NCBI RefSeq assembly: GCF_007489275.1
Contig: NZ_VLNR01000006.1
Location: 1-64,000 of the forward strand
DNA from: Aquimarina algiphila
GTDB taxonomy: Bacteria; Bacteroidota; Bacteroidia; Flavobacteriales; Flavobacteriaceae
Length of the DNA stretch: 64,000 bases
Reading direction: 5' to 3'
Shown here: piece after piece, positions 53,861 through 63,098 of the stretch
Position numbering within the stretch: position 1 is the first letter of the stretch
Layout: the number at the start of each line of letters is the position of its first letter
Notes under the pieces: model-generated
What the model was told of the DNA's origin: nothing
Database searches by the model: none
What the model saw: only the letters and a program-made list of their open reading frames with translations
Position numbers and translations under genes: made by a program

Positions 53861-55273
53861 TTACCACCACCAGGATGAAGCATTAATATTATCTCCACCC
53901 ATAGCTGCAGAAGCTTGCTCATAGTTACTTGCATTTACAGATTGTTCTAAACTTGGATATCTTAATCGTACAGGAACCATATCATTATTAAGATTTCCTG
54001 ATCCCGCCTGAATAAAAGATGGTTTACCGGTCCTTTTCCAATCAAACCAGGGTTCTACTCCGGTATGATAAAGTGCTAACCATTTTTGTTCATATAATCT
54101 ATCCGTACTATTATCATATGGCACTGTAGTCGTAAGAAAATCAGTAGGTATGGTTACTTCCCATTGATCAAAAGATGACTGTACAGCAATATCGTAGTAA
54201 TCCTTAGCTACACCTGCAGAGATCATATTCTTTTCTTTAGCCTCTGCCAAAATAAAATTCAACTCACTATAGGTCATAAATATTCCCTCGATGCTCTCTG
54301 CTTCTTCAAAAAACTCAACCGCTTTTCTACTAAAATCTGCGGGACGTCCTATTTCTCCAAGTGGTTGTCCAGGTATTATTCCCAGTGTTCGATCGTCGGT
54401 TCCCTCCTTCGGACTTATCCATAAATTTAAACGAGGGTCATTATTAGCATCTAGCAATCCCAAAAAGTGAGCTGTTGGTATACGTAAAAAGTATTCATAA
54501 TCTCTTCCTCCTCCTGCTTGAGATACATTAGATACATCTGGGACAACTCCGCTATATTTATATATAGCATTATCATCATTTGAAGTAAATACAGGATATC
54601 TATCTGGATTATTTATGATATTATTCATACCTGAGCTTACATTTTGTACTCCAGATATTCTCATTAGCAAGCGTAAACGTAAAGAATTTGCAAACTTTTT
54701 CCATTTACCTAAATCCCCATTGTACATAATATCACCCTTAATTGTTTCTGTAATATTAGCAATAGTATTCGCTTCTTCTAACTTTGAGAATATAGCTGTA
54801 TAAATATCTTCTTGTTTATCATAGACAGGAGTAGTGATACCTTCAATTGTTCTATTAGCTTCTGTCATAGGCGCATCACCATATGCATCTGTGATAACAC
54901 TGTAAATATATGCTTCTAGAATTAACGCAATTGCTTTATAATTTTCATTATTATTCTCTTCAGCAATTGCTTTTAAATCATTAATATCTTGCAATATACT
55001 ATACATTGGGGACCAGAATCTATCGTCTGCCTGCCAACGATATATATCAATATCATTAAATTCATAATTCCCTGTATATTGTCCTATAACATCCCCAAAA
55101 CCATAAGTTTGATTCACTGTAATATTTGATAAATCAAACAAAACTGTTGGCAATAATAAGTTTTCACTTGCTGTTACCGGATCATTTGGATTGGTATTCA
55201 ACTCTTCGAACTGATCTGTACAAGCTCCTAAAATAATCAGAGTTAATAAATAAACTATTTTTTTCATGATCAT
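53861..55273 (-). CDS. SusD/RagB-family outer-membrane lipoprotein
   Basis: A 470-residue lipoprotein (lipobox LGAC, cysteine 18). It carries the SusD-like start DQFEELNTNPNDP, helical TPR-like repeats (about 100-210, ENYKAIALILEAYIYSVITD), and the late DYYDIAVQSSFDQW and WLALYHTGVEPWFDWKRTG stretches of the SusD_2 group. It binds substrate on the cell surface for the SusC channel encoded 8 bases upstream. The substrate is unknown. Confidence 0.93.
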   Translation of the reverse strand: MIMKKIVYLLTLIILGACTDQFEELNTNPNDPVTASENLLLPTVLFDLSNITVNQTYGFGDVIGQYTGNYEFNDIDIYRWQADDRFWSPMYSILQDINDLKAIAEENNNENYKAIALILEAYIYSVITDAYGDAPMTEANRTIEGITTPVYDKQEDIYTAIFSKLEEANTIANITETIKGDIMYNGDLGKWKKFANSLRLRLLMRISGVQNVSSGMNNIINNPDRYPVFTSNDDNAIYKYSGVVPDVSNVSQAGGGRDYEYFLRIPTAHFLGLLDANNDPRLNLWISPKEGTDDRTLGIIPGQPLGEIGRPADFSRKAVEFFEEAESIEGIFMTYSELNFILAEAKEKNMISAGVAKDYYDIAVQSSFDQWEVTIPTDFLTTTVPYDNSTDRLYEQKWLALYHTGVEPWFDWKRTGKPSFIQAGSGNLNNDMVPVRLRYPSLEQSVNASNYEQASAAMGGDNINASSWWW

Positions 55274-55281
55274 GTTACTTT

Positions 55282-58200
55282 TTATAATTTCATATTAAGT
55301 TTAAAACCGTACGTTCTTGCAGAGGGTAGTTGAGTCACTTCAAATCCTGGTAATAGGGACCCTCCATTTAATGCCTGAGCTTCAGGGTCTATATTGGGAA
55401 CATCTGTCCACAACACTAAATTGGATCCTACAAGACTTATAGAAAACTGTTGTAAACCTAGTGGTTTAACAACCTTTTCAGGGAAAGTATACCCCAGACT
55501 TAACTGACGTAGCTTTATATATGAAGCATCAAAGATATTTGCTTCTGCATTACTTCTGGGCACTCCATAGGCCCATGCTTCTGCGGTTACTTCTTGAGTA
55601 TTTGGAACAAAACCTCCTGCACCATCAGGTACTACCCCTTCTCCAACAACTCCATCTCTCCATCCGGCTGTAAGTGCTAGAATTCCGCTTTCTCTTCCGA
55701 TTGCATTGGTATAAGAATAGATTTCTCCCCCTTGTCTGATGTCGAATAATACAGATAAATTTACTCCTTTATATCTTAGATTTGTTGATAATCCTAACAT
55801 CCAATCAGGGTTGTAGTTTCCTACTTTTTTTCTATCTCCTGTAAGTGGTAAACCATTTTCAAATATAATTTCTCCAGCATCATTTCTAACATAGGCTTGA
55901 CCATAAATATCTCCCATTTGTTCTCCTGGTCTAGCCTCTACTGTAACGCCATCAGGTCCTTGAGCAATAATAAATGTATCCAGATCACCTGATAATGATT
56001 TTACTTCGCTTTCATTTTTTGAAAAATTAGCATTTATACGCCATTCAAAATTCTCTGTTCTAAGTGGCACTATACCTAATGCTAATTCTATACCCGAATT
56101 TTGAATCTCTCCTGCATTGGTCACCAAAGAATTGAATCCATTACTACCGGATACTCCTACATTAAGAATTTGGTCTCTCGATGTTGATGTATAATAAGTC
56201 GCGTCTAAAGAAATTCGCTTATTGAATAAAAAGGTTTCTAATCCAAACTCTGTAGAAGTTGTTCTTTCTGGTTTCAAATTAGCATTTGGCAATTGAGATG
56301 GATTGGTCAATGTACCAGGTAGTGTAGCAAAATTAAATGTTTTTGAAAGTCTGTATGGATCTGTATCCTTACCTACTTCTGCTATATTAAACCGAAGTTT
56401 TAAAAAATCTATTGCTTCTGGCATAGAAAACAATGCTGAAGGAATAAAAGACAAGGAAGCTGCAGGATAGAAATACGAATCATTTCCTGCTGGTAGCGTA
56501 GAAGACCAGTCATTTCTCGCAGATATATCTAAATATAAAAAGTCCTTATATCCTATATTTGTAAATGCATATACACTATTAATCCTTTTCCTGAAAATAT
56601 CGCTTCTCAACTCTGGAGTCACATCAATATTTTGTGAATTATAAATTCCAGGAATCGTTAATCCATTACCTAATAAAAAACTTTCAGTGATTTTTTGATC
56701 GAATCTATTACCTCCTATTGATGTTTTGGTCTCAAAATTGCCAAATTCTTTTTCATATGAAAGCAGAAAATCTGCATTGATTTCAGAGAAATTAATTCTT
56801 TGTTCTCTATATAATCCATTTGGAGCTCGTTGAGCCCCAATAGATCTACGTGACCATCTAAAATCATTTGATTCATCTGCACCAATTCGAGCTAATAAAC
56901 TTAGGTTTTCTGTTAATTGATACGTTGTATTTACATTTCCAATAAATCTTTTCTTATTAAATGCATTGATATTCTCATTTACAATAAACCAGGGATTATC
57001 TCCCCAAGTAAATAATTTACGTTGTTCTTCATTTTCTACATTCCAATAATTCCTTAAATCATTTAAATCAACATTTATGTAGTTCCAAAGTAACGTATAC
57101 ATTATACCTTGTGATCCATATCCTGCTACAGGAAGGTTGTCAGAACTTCTACTTATATAATTAGCTAATCCCTGAATTTTCCATTTATCATTGATGTTAT
57201 AACCAGCATTTAACCTAAAGCTATTTCCTTTTAAGTTTGTATTAGGGATTATTCCTTCGTTATAATTATTTCCATAACTGAATAAAAAATTTCCTTTTTC
57301 ATTAGCTCCAGAAATAGAAACTGTATTATTTAAATTTACACCTGTTTCAAAAAAGTCATCTAAATCATATCTATTTATAAATGGCCTATCGATTGGTTCT
57401 CCTAAAGCTAATTCTTGAGAAACAATGGACCCATCAAGTCTTGGACCATAATTAGTACCAAAATTTGAGGCATATGCTCCTGCCCATCCACCACCATATT
57501 CGGTCTGTAAATCTGGTAGTCTTAATGCAGAGCTAAACATAGTAGAAGATGAAATTTCAACCCCTAAACCACGCCCTTCTTTTCCTTTTTTTGTAGTGAT
57601 TACAATAACTCCGTTTGCTGCTCTGGATCCATATAGCGCTGATGCTGCAGCACCTTTAAGTACAGTTACAGATTCAAAATCATCAGAATTCAGTTCTGAA
57701 AGTCCGTTACCATAATCTGTGGGAAGATCTGCTTGATCAGTAGAATTTCCTCCAACTCCAAAAATGCGATTGTTTACAGGTATCCCATCCAAAATAAACA
57801 AAGGTTCATTGCTATTTAGATTTAAAGAATTCTCTCCTCTTATCACCACCCTTGCAGAACTTCCTAAACCATTACTTGCTCCTGTCACCTGTAAACCCGG
57901 AACCTTACCAGACAGCGTATTGATAACATTAGTCGCTTTAACTCTATTAATATCTTCAGATTTCAATTCACTAACTGCATACCCTAAAGCCTTTTTTTCT
58001 TTTCGAATACCTAAAGAAGTTACTACGACTTCTTCTAATAAATCAGCCCCTTCTTGTAATGAAATATTGATGACCGTTTGATTCTTTATCATTATTGTTT
58101 GAGTCTCATATCCCAAAACAGAAAATTCTAAAATTTCTCCTTCGTTAACTTCTAAAGTATAATTTCCATCAAAATCTGTTGCAGTACCTCTTGTTGTATT

Positions 58201-58332
58201 TTGTATTATTACATTTACTCCCGGAACAGGTGTCCCCGCAGGATCTACTACAACACCCGTAATTTGTTTTTGAGCAAAAAGGGAAGTAGAAAAAATGAGG
58301 AATAAAATAATCAGGTTCTTGTTCATTTTCAC
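55282..58332 (-). CDS. SusC/RagA-family TonB-linked outer-membrane protein
   Basis: A 1016-residue outer-membrane channel. It has a signal peptide (1-20), a carboxypeptidase-D-like domain (about 22-100), a SusC linker (LLEEVVVTSLGIRKEKKALG), a plug (about 115-235 with LSGKVPGLQVTGASNGLGSS and EPLFILDGIPVNNRI) and a barrel with an aromatic end. It forms the SusCD pair with the gene downstream. It lies 37 bases after a phosphodiesterase-like gene, which suggests that the cargo could be a nucleotide or other phosphorylated compound rather than a polysaccharide (inference). Confidence 0.94.
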   Translation of the reverse strand: MKMNKNLIILFLIFSTSLFAQKQITGVVVDPAGTPVPGVNVIIQNTTRGTATDFDGNYTLEVNEGEILEFSVLGYETQTIMIKNQTVINISLQEGADLLEEVVVTSLGIRKEKKALGYAVSELKSEDINRVKATNVINTLSGKVPGLQVTGASNGLGSSARVVIRGENSLNLNSNEPLFILDGIPVNNRIFGVGGNSTDQADLPTDYGNGLSELNSDDFESVTVLKGAAASALYGSRAANGVIVITTKKGKEGRGLGVEISSSTMFSSALRLPDLQTEYGGGWAGAYASNFGTNYGPRLDGSIVSQELALGEPIDRPFINRYDLDDFFETGVNLNNTVSISGANEKGNFLFSYGNNYNEGIIPNTNLKGNSFRLNAGYNINDKWKIQGLANYISRSSDNLPVAGYGSQGIMYTLLWNYINVDLNDLRNYWNVENEEQRKLFTWGDNPWFIVNENINAFNKKRFIGNVNTTYQLTENLSLLARIGADESNDFRWSRRSIGAQRAPNGLYREQRINFSEINADFLLSYEKEFGNFETKTSIGGNRFDQKITESFLLGNGLTIPGIYNSQNIDVTPELRSDIFRKRINSVYAFTNIGYKDFLYLDISARNDWSSTLPAGNDSYFYPAASLSFIPSALFSMPEAIDFLKLRFNIAEVGKDTDPYRLSKTFNFATLPGTLTNPSQLPNANLKPERTTSTEFGLETFLFNKRISLDATYYTSTSRDQILNVGVSGSNGFNSLVTNAGEIQNSGIELALGIVPLRTENFEWRINANFSKNESEVKSLSGDLDTFIIAQGPDGVTVEARPGEQMGDIYGQAYVRNDAGEIIFENGLPLTGDRKKVGNYNPDWMLGLSTNLRYKGVNLSVLFDIRQGGEIYSYTNAIGRESGILALTAGWRDGVVGEGVVPDGAGGFVPNTQEVTAEAWAYGVPRSNAEANIFDASYIKLRQLSLGYTFPEKVVKPLGLQQFSISLVGSNLVLWTDVPNIDPEAQALNGGSLLPGFEVTQLPSARTYGFKLNMKL

Positions 58333-58369
58333 AAGTTTTTAGTGTTATTTAATAATTGATTTAGATTGC

Positions 58370-59641
58370 CTATTTGGGTGTAACTTTTACCCAGGTATTA
58401 ATAGTTTGATTTTTAGTTTTCAAAACAATTTTTATATACTTTGTACCGGTAGGAGGTTTTATTTTGGTAGTAAATTCTTTTTTTTGAATATCAACTTCTC
58501 CCAAAAGAGTGAAGTTATCTTTCTCTCCTTTTTTATAATTATCGGTATAGCTTATATATACTTTTCCTATTTCATTTCCCTTATGTTCTGTTAACCACTG
58601 CAGATGTAAAAATTCATTATGTATACACACTCCTTCTAACTTAGATACATCTACTTTTTTCATTAGAGAAATTCCATCTAACTCTAATGATGTCTCTTCT
58701 GGAACAGTAATACTCAGATAATCGCAGATAGTAGGGAATATATCTACGATAGCTACTTTATTATTTTTAAAGTAAGTATTATCAATAGGCTTACTAAGTG
58801 CTATCCAAGTACTTCGCTCTCTATAGGATTGTTGACCATGGTGTTTTCCATCAGTGGGCATTCTTCCATGATCAGTGGTGACTATGATAAGCCAATCTTC
58901 TCCAGTTTTTTGTTCTCTTAATTTGACTGCATCCCAAATAAGCCCAAGTAGCGAATCTTCAAAAGACACTGCATTAAAATATGTAGGGCTTTCTCCAAAA
59001 ATATGTCCCATATCATCACTATGTTCCAGATATATCCAGGACAAATCTGGTCCTGTTTCAAATATGTGATTGGCTGCTTCTCTAGCAACCTCTGCATCTA
59101 TTCGTTTTAGATATTTCTTTAATTTATCATGTGGAAATTTTTCTTCATTTAACTCTAAACCATCAAAAGAATAATCCATTTTTATTGCGCTTGTCTCCTT
59201 TAATCCTTCTCCTACAAGTTTGGTTCTGTTATCCAACCATGACGAATAAATAGCAATTTTCTTATCAGGATATGTATCTTTAAATACTCTAAATATCGAT
59301 GGGTAATTATAATTGGGGTTTACAATAGAATTTCCATAAACATTATGTTTATTAACCCAGGTGCCTGTCAGTAAACTATTATAACCTACCGCGGATATTG
59401 TTGGTGTTTCTGAGTATTTTCCTTTTTCTCCTCCAACATATGCTTCAGAAAAAGCGCCTTCTTTAGACATTGTATCTATAAAGGGAGTATTAGATTTATA
59501 AAATAAATCTGTTGAAATACCATCAATAATAACGAATACTACTTTTTTAACACCTTCTGTACTAGTCTTTTTAGAAGCCTTATCCTGACCATTAACAGAA
59601 CATCCAATCAGTATAATTACTGCGTATAAAAAAAATCTCAT
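58370..59641 (-). CDS. Alkaline phosphatase-superfamily nucleotide pyrophosphatase/phosphodiesterase lipoprotein
   Basis: A 423-residue lipoprotein (lipobox LIGC, cysteine 14). The metal site begins with VIIDG (D40). The nucleophile is in the ETPTISAVGYNSLLTG segment (T81 most likely), DDMGH carries further ligands and TTDHGRMPTDGKHHG closes the site. This layout fits the type I nucleotide pyrophosphatase/phosphodiesterase family. It is the first gene of an operon with SusC and SusD and would process phosphate esters at the surface before uptake. An N-terminal DGxSTDLF sequence is shared by related sequences. Confidence 0.85.
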   Translation of the reverse strand: MRFFLYAVIILIGCSVNGQDKASKKTSTEGVKKVVFVIIDGISTDLFYKSNTPFIDTMSKEGAFSEAYVGGEKGKYSETPTISAVGYNSLLTGTWVNKHNVYGNSIVNPNYNYPSIFRVFKDTYPDKKIAIYSSWLDNRTKLVGEGLKETSAIKMDYSFDGLELNEEKFPHDKLKKYLKRIDAEVAREAANHIFETGPDLSWIYLEHSDDMGHIFGESPTYFNAVSFEDSLLGLIWDAVKLREQKTGEDWLIIVTTDHGRMPTDGKHHGQQSYRERSTWIALSKPIDNTYFKNNKVAIVDIFPTICDYLSITVPEETSLELDGISLMKKVDVSKLEGVCIHNEFLHLQWLTEHKGNEIGKVYISYTDNYKKGEKDNFTLLGEVDIQKKEFTTKIKPPTGTKYIKIVLKTKNQTINTWVKVTPK

Positions 59642-59812
59642 AAGAGTTATTAATTAGTTAAAACAAGATTAATCATCAGGGAGAAAGATTAAATTATTAC
59701 TGTTTTCCCGTTGCAAATCTACAGCGAAGTAAAAATAGATTGAACAACCAGTCAATTAAAAAAAGTTTACTGTATGGTTAAACTAATGTTAGAGATTTTC
59801 TATTTAAGTTAA

Positions 59813-59938
59813 TTAAATTGTTTTTAGCAATTTTAATAGATCAACACCTATACATAAGGCAAAACATCCTATTACTAAAGCATTTCCAGATGTTATAGTA
59901 TCTAAACCTGTGTTGATTTTAATTCCTTTTAACAGCAT
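59813..59938 (-). CDS. Candidate small membrane peptide (41 residues)
   Basis: A 41-codon frame with ATG at 59938 and TAA at 59813. It has a basic start (MLLKGIKINTGLD), a hydrophobic segment with two cysteines (ALVIGCFALCIGVDLL) and a basic end (KLLKTI), so it could span the membrane once. A TACGTTTA box (one mismatch to TAnnTTTG) lies at 59952-59959 on the minus strand. There is no homologue that I recognise. It lies between the phosphodiesterase gene and the TetR gene; coding status rests on composition and layout only. Confidence 0.4.
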   Translation of the reverse strand: MLLKGIKINTGLDTITSGNALVIGCFALCIGVDLLKLLKTI

Positions 59939-60014
59939 AATTTTGTTAGTTTAAACGTATGTATGTTTTGAATTCTAAAACAAGTGGAGATTTAATAAAT
60001 CAAGTTTAAAGCTA

Positions 60015-60022
60015 TATTTTTG
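60015..60022 (+). promoter_or_regulatory. -7 box for the TetR gene
   Basis: TATTTTTG fits TAnnTTTG, 19 bases before the ATG at 60041. No TTG is found at the right distance upstream. Confidence 0.4.
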
Positions 60023-60040
60023 ACAAAAATTAATAGTTTA

Positions 60041-60646
60041 ATGGGTAGAAAAAACTTAAGTGAAATACGACAAAAAGAAATTATAATTGCTTTTTATACT
60101 GTAGCCAAAAAAATTGGCTTAGAAAATACTTCCATCGCAAAGGTTGCAGAGGAAATGGGAATTAGTAAAGGTTTAGTAATGCACTATTTTGCAACAAAAG
60201 AGAGTCTTCTAGTTGCTTTAAAAGATTATATTCTCGAAAAATACTTAAGTTTTATTGATTCAGAAAAACTTAAATCCATAGATAGTAAAGAAAAATTAGA
60301 AGAATTTATTATGCTATTATTTTCCAGAAAATGGAATGATTACGTGGATGACGGACTCTTTTATAGCTTTTATGCTCAAGTATATAGAAATAAAGATTTC
60401 AATAAAAGTTTTAAATCATTTTTAGAAACACTACATAACGTTTTAAAAAACAGACTACTGGATGCAAGAAACAACGGAATCATAGTGAATACAAATATAG
60501 ATGAGCTTACAGAAATTATTTTTGCTCTAATTGATGGGGCTTATTATTATCTGGGAACTTTTACAGATAACAGAAAAGAGTATGAAAAGCAAGTCACGAT
60601 ATATATGAATCATGTAAAACAATTAATTGAATATAAAACATCTTAA
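60041..60646 (+). CDS. TetR-family transcriptional regulator
   Basis: A 201-residue regulator with an N-terminal TetR helix-turn-helix (about 8-55, NTSIAKVAEEMGISKGLVMH and the YFATKESLL wing) and a helical ligand domain (about 60-200). The ATG at 60041 is chosen; a TTG seven codons earlier lies within the -7 box. It is divergent from the phosphodiesterase/SusCD operon and may repress it or the small peptide gene (inference). The resemblance to the BetI branch is only general. Confidence 0.88.
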   Translation: MGRKNLSEIRQKEIIIAFYTVAKKIGLENTSIAKVAEEMGISKGLVMHYFATKESLLVALKDYILEKYLSFIDSEKLKSIDSKEKLEEFIMLLFSRKWNDYVDDGLFYSFYAQVYRNKDFNKSFKSFLETLHNVLKNRLLDARNNGIIVNTNIDELTEIIFALIDGAYYYLGTFTDNRKEYEKQVTIYMNHVKQLIEYKTS

Positions 60647-60662
60647 ATATCTTCATATTGAA

Positions 60663-60914
60663 TTAATTGATTAATTTTCTTTTCAAAACAATTCTAATTA
60701 TTGATATTATACCGATAAGACCCCAAACTACATTTACAACAATTGTAGGGTAATCCTCTACTGGCAATGCATTAATAACTAAACATAGAGCTCCAAAAGT
60801 ATTTACACCGTGAAACACTTCTTTATCAGATTTTAAAATTTCTAAACTTAGCAACAAATAAGCTAGTACATAAGCAATAGCTCCTAGCCAACCAATAATT
60901 TGAGGTATAGTCAT
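60663..60914 (-). CDS. Small membrane protein of the CBU_0592 type
   Basis: An 83-residue protein with two or three membrane segments (IPQIIGWLGAIAYVLAYLLL, VFHGVNTFGALCLVINALPV, IVVNVVWGLIGIISIIRIVL). It matches the small CBU_0592-like membrane family. It converges on the TetR gene with 16 bases between stops. Its function is unknown. Confidence 0.8.
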   Translation of the reverse strand: MTIPQIIGWLGAIAYVLAYLLLSLEILKSDKEVFHGVNTFGALCLVINALPVEDYPTIVVNVVWGLIGIISIIRIVLKRKLIN

Positions 60915-61223
60915 TCTTATACAATTTTACATCAAATTAACTGCTATTTTCAAGAAACCTATATACATGTCTGACATTATTTACCTTTTCATAACATTAC
61001 ATCTATACCTGGCATCTTTACACATAACATGATTAGATTTTACAATGCTATCAAAACTTGAACATCATAACTGATCAGTGATAGTACTAAAAACAAGTCC
61101 ATTCTGGAGATACCTACATTTCATCCTCTAAAAATAACAACTCAGTATTTTACTTTATAAAAGACTCCTGGTTTTATAGACTTTTGAATCATCAAAAAAC
61201 AATAACTATAAAACTTTAATCAT
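60915..61223. other. Intergenic region upstream of the second DUF2141 gene
   Basis: No gene or defined regulatory site is visible in these 309 bases; AT-rich with short chance frames. Confidence 0.4.
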
Positions 61224-61646
61224 ATGAAAACTCTAGCTTTAATCGTAGCCCTTCTAATTTCCAATTTTTTCACAAACGCACAAGAAAACATCAATGGAAT
61301 AACCATTACAGTAACTGTCCCTAATGCTACAAGCTCAGAAGGTGAAGTTCTTTTTGGACTATATGACGAAAATACCTTTATGAAAGCTGCCCCTATAAAA
61401 GGTGAAAAAAGTATAATCACTGATGGTGTAGCAAAAATCACTTTTACCAATGTTCCTGCAGGAGTATATGCCATCTCATGTTTTCATGATATAAATGGAA
61501 ATAACAGAATGGATTTTGAACCTAATGGAATGCCAAAAGAAAATTATGGAGTATCCAACAATAGTATGAGTTACGGACCACCAATGTGGGGTGAAGCAAA
61601 ATTTGAAGTGACTTCAGAAAACCTAGAACTTGAAATTAGAATGTAA
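61224..61646 (+). CDS. DUF2141 domain exported protein (second copy)
   Basis: A 140-residue protein with signal peptide (1-19, ending TNAQ) and a DUF2141 domain (GITITVTVPNATSSEGEVLF, VPAGVYAISCFHDINGNN, YGVSNNSMSYGPPMW). It is clearly paralogous to the protein at 29053 but lacks a TonB receptor beside it. It is monocistronic, with a strong terminator. Confidence 0.9.
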   Translation: MKTLALIVALLISNFFTNAQENINGITITVTVPNATSSEGEVLFGLYDENTFMKAAPIKGEKSIITDGVAKITFTNVPAGVYAISCFHDINGNNRMDFEPNGMPKENYGVSNNSMSYGPPMWGEAKFEVTSENLELEIRM

Positions 61647-61674
61647 ATATATAAATACAAGTATTCATCAATCA

Positions 61675-61711
61675 AAAAAAGAATTGCACTAATGAAGTGC
61701 AATTCTTTTTT
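61675..61711 (+). terminator. Terminator after the second DUF2141 gene
   Basis: A perfect 16-bp stem (AAAAAAGAATTGCACT / AGTGCAATTCTTTTTT) with an AATGA loop lies 28 bases past the stop. Confidence 0.92.
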
Positions 61712-61776
61712 GTGATCAGCACATAGACAAAACAAATTTTTAGTAATTTTTTAATAAATAATATCGATAGCTTTCA

Positions 61777-61784
61777 TATTTTTG
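61777..61784 (+). promoter_or_regulatory. -7 box for the oxyR gene
   Basis: TATTTTTG lies 18 bases before the start codon at 61803. No -33 TTG is visible. Confidence 0.4.
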
Positions 61785-61802
61785 TTGCCCAAAATATAAC
61801 CT

Positions 61803-62753
61803 ATGACCATTACACAATTGAAATATGTTTTAGCAGTTGCCGAAAACAAGAATTTTACCAAAGCTGCAGAAAAAACTTTTGTTACTCAGCCTACCTTAAG
61901 TATGCAAATTCAAAAGCTCGAAGAAGAACTCGATATTCTAATTTTTGATCGAAGTAAAAAACCTATTGAGCTTACAGAAGTTGGCAGCAAACTTGTACAG
62001 CAAGCTAGAAATATTGTAAATGAAAGTGAACGTATTCAGGATATTGTAGATCAACAAAAAGGGTTTATTGGAGGAGAATTTAAGATTGGGGTTATCCCGA
62101 CAATAATGCCTACTCTATTACCAATGTTTTTAAATAATTTTATAAAAAAATACCCAAAAGTAAAGTTAAAAATTGAAGAGTTAAATACCGAAGCAATAGT
62201 TGAACGTCTTCTAGATGGTCATCTCGATGCTGCTATTGCTGCAACTCCGTTAGAAGACGAAAATATAAAAGAAAGGGTATTGTATTATGAACCTTTTGTT
62301 GGGTATATCCCTTCTAATCACAGGTTAAATCAGAAGAAAAAAATAGATACTGCAGATCTTGACATTGATGATATGCTACTGTTAGAAGATGGTCATTGTT
62401 TTAGAGATGGCATTATTAATCTGTGTAAAACCAAAAAGAGTTATGAAGAAGACCATTTTCAATTAGAAAGCGGAAGTTTTGAAACATTAATAAAACTTGC
62501 TAATGAAGGTTTAGGAATGACTTTATTACCTTATTTACATACTTTGGATATCAAAAATAATGAAAAGAGTAACTTGCATTACTTTAATGAACCTTCTCCT
62601 GCCAGAGAAGTAAGTCTGATTTTTAATAAAAGTGAATTAAAAATGCAAATCATTGAAGCCTTGCATTCTACTATAGCTGGTATTGTAAAAGGAGCCATTG
62701 CTTTCCAAAACGTGCAGATTATCAGCCCTCTGTCAAAAATAAAAAGCGACTAA
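61803..62753 (+). CDS. oxyR: Hydrogen-peroxide-responsive LysR-type regulator
   Basis: A 316-residue LysR-family protein. The helix-turn-helix is at about 18-38 (FTKAAEKTFVTQPTLSMQIQ), followed by a periplasmic-binding-like sensor domain (about 92-300). Two cysteines, C199 and C208, lie in EDGHCFRDGIINLCK, the same positions as the redox pair of E. coli OxyR; a disulfide between them is the known peroxide switch. Targets would be catalase, peroxiredoxin or Dps genes elsewhere. The stop codon overlaps the start of its terminator. Confidence 0.93.
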   Translation: MTITQLKYVLAVAENKNFTKAAEKTFVTQPTLSMQIQKLEEELDILIFDRSKKPIELTEVGSKLVQQARNIVNESERIQDIVDQQKGFIGGEFKIGVIPTIMPTLLPMFLNNFIKKYPKVKLKIEELNTEAIVERLLDGHLDAAIAATPLEDENIKERVLYYEPFVGYIPSNHRLNQKKKIDTADLDIDDMLLLEDGHCFRDGIINLCKTKKSYEEDHFQLESGSFETLIKLANEGLGMTLLPYLHTLDIKNNEKSNLHYFNEPSPAREVSLIFNKSELKMQIIEALHSTIAGIVKGAIAFQNVQIISPLSKIKSD

Positions 62754-62769
62754 AAGTCGCTTTTTATAT
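62741..62769 (+). terminator. Terminator after oxyR
   Basis: An 11-bp stem (AAAAAGCGACT / AGTCGCTTTTT) with an AAA loop begins within the last codons of oxyR and may serve both strands, since the small leftward gene ends at 62769. Confidence 0.88.
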
Positions 62770-62966
62770 TATGATTTTAAATAAATTAAACAAGATTGTA
62801 ATTCTGGTTGCTTTACTGTTAGTGATTGAATCCAAATTTTTAATTCTTCAATCTCATGTGGAAGTAGTCTGTTTAGTGCTTTCAGGACTTCCTTTGTAAA
62901 AAGATTAACATCAAAACTTACTTTCTTAAGTACAGTCTTAGTGTAATCAAACATCGCTCTGGCCAT
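62769..62966 (-). CDS. Small conserved flavobacterial protein
   Basis: A 65-residue soluble protein (MARAMFDYTKTVLKKVSFDV, LFTKEVLKALNRLLPHEIEE) that I recognise as a type found widely in Flavobacteriia, often beside housekeeping genes. It is likely helical with a basic N-terminal half. No function is assigned. It converges on oxyR and shares the terminator. Confidence 0.78.
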   Translation of the reverse strand: MARAMFDYTKTVLKKVSFDVNLFTKEVLKALNRLLPHEIEELKIWIQSLTVKQPELQSCLIYLKS

Positions 62967-63098
62967 AAATTAATAGGGGTTTAAATATTAGGTTTAAACA
63001 AGTAATTGTAGGAATAAGCTTACTGTTTTTAAAGTTGTTCATGCTAATATATGCAAATAAAACCAAAAAAATAGTCATTTAGCGCTTATTTAACATTG

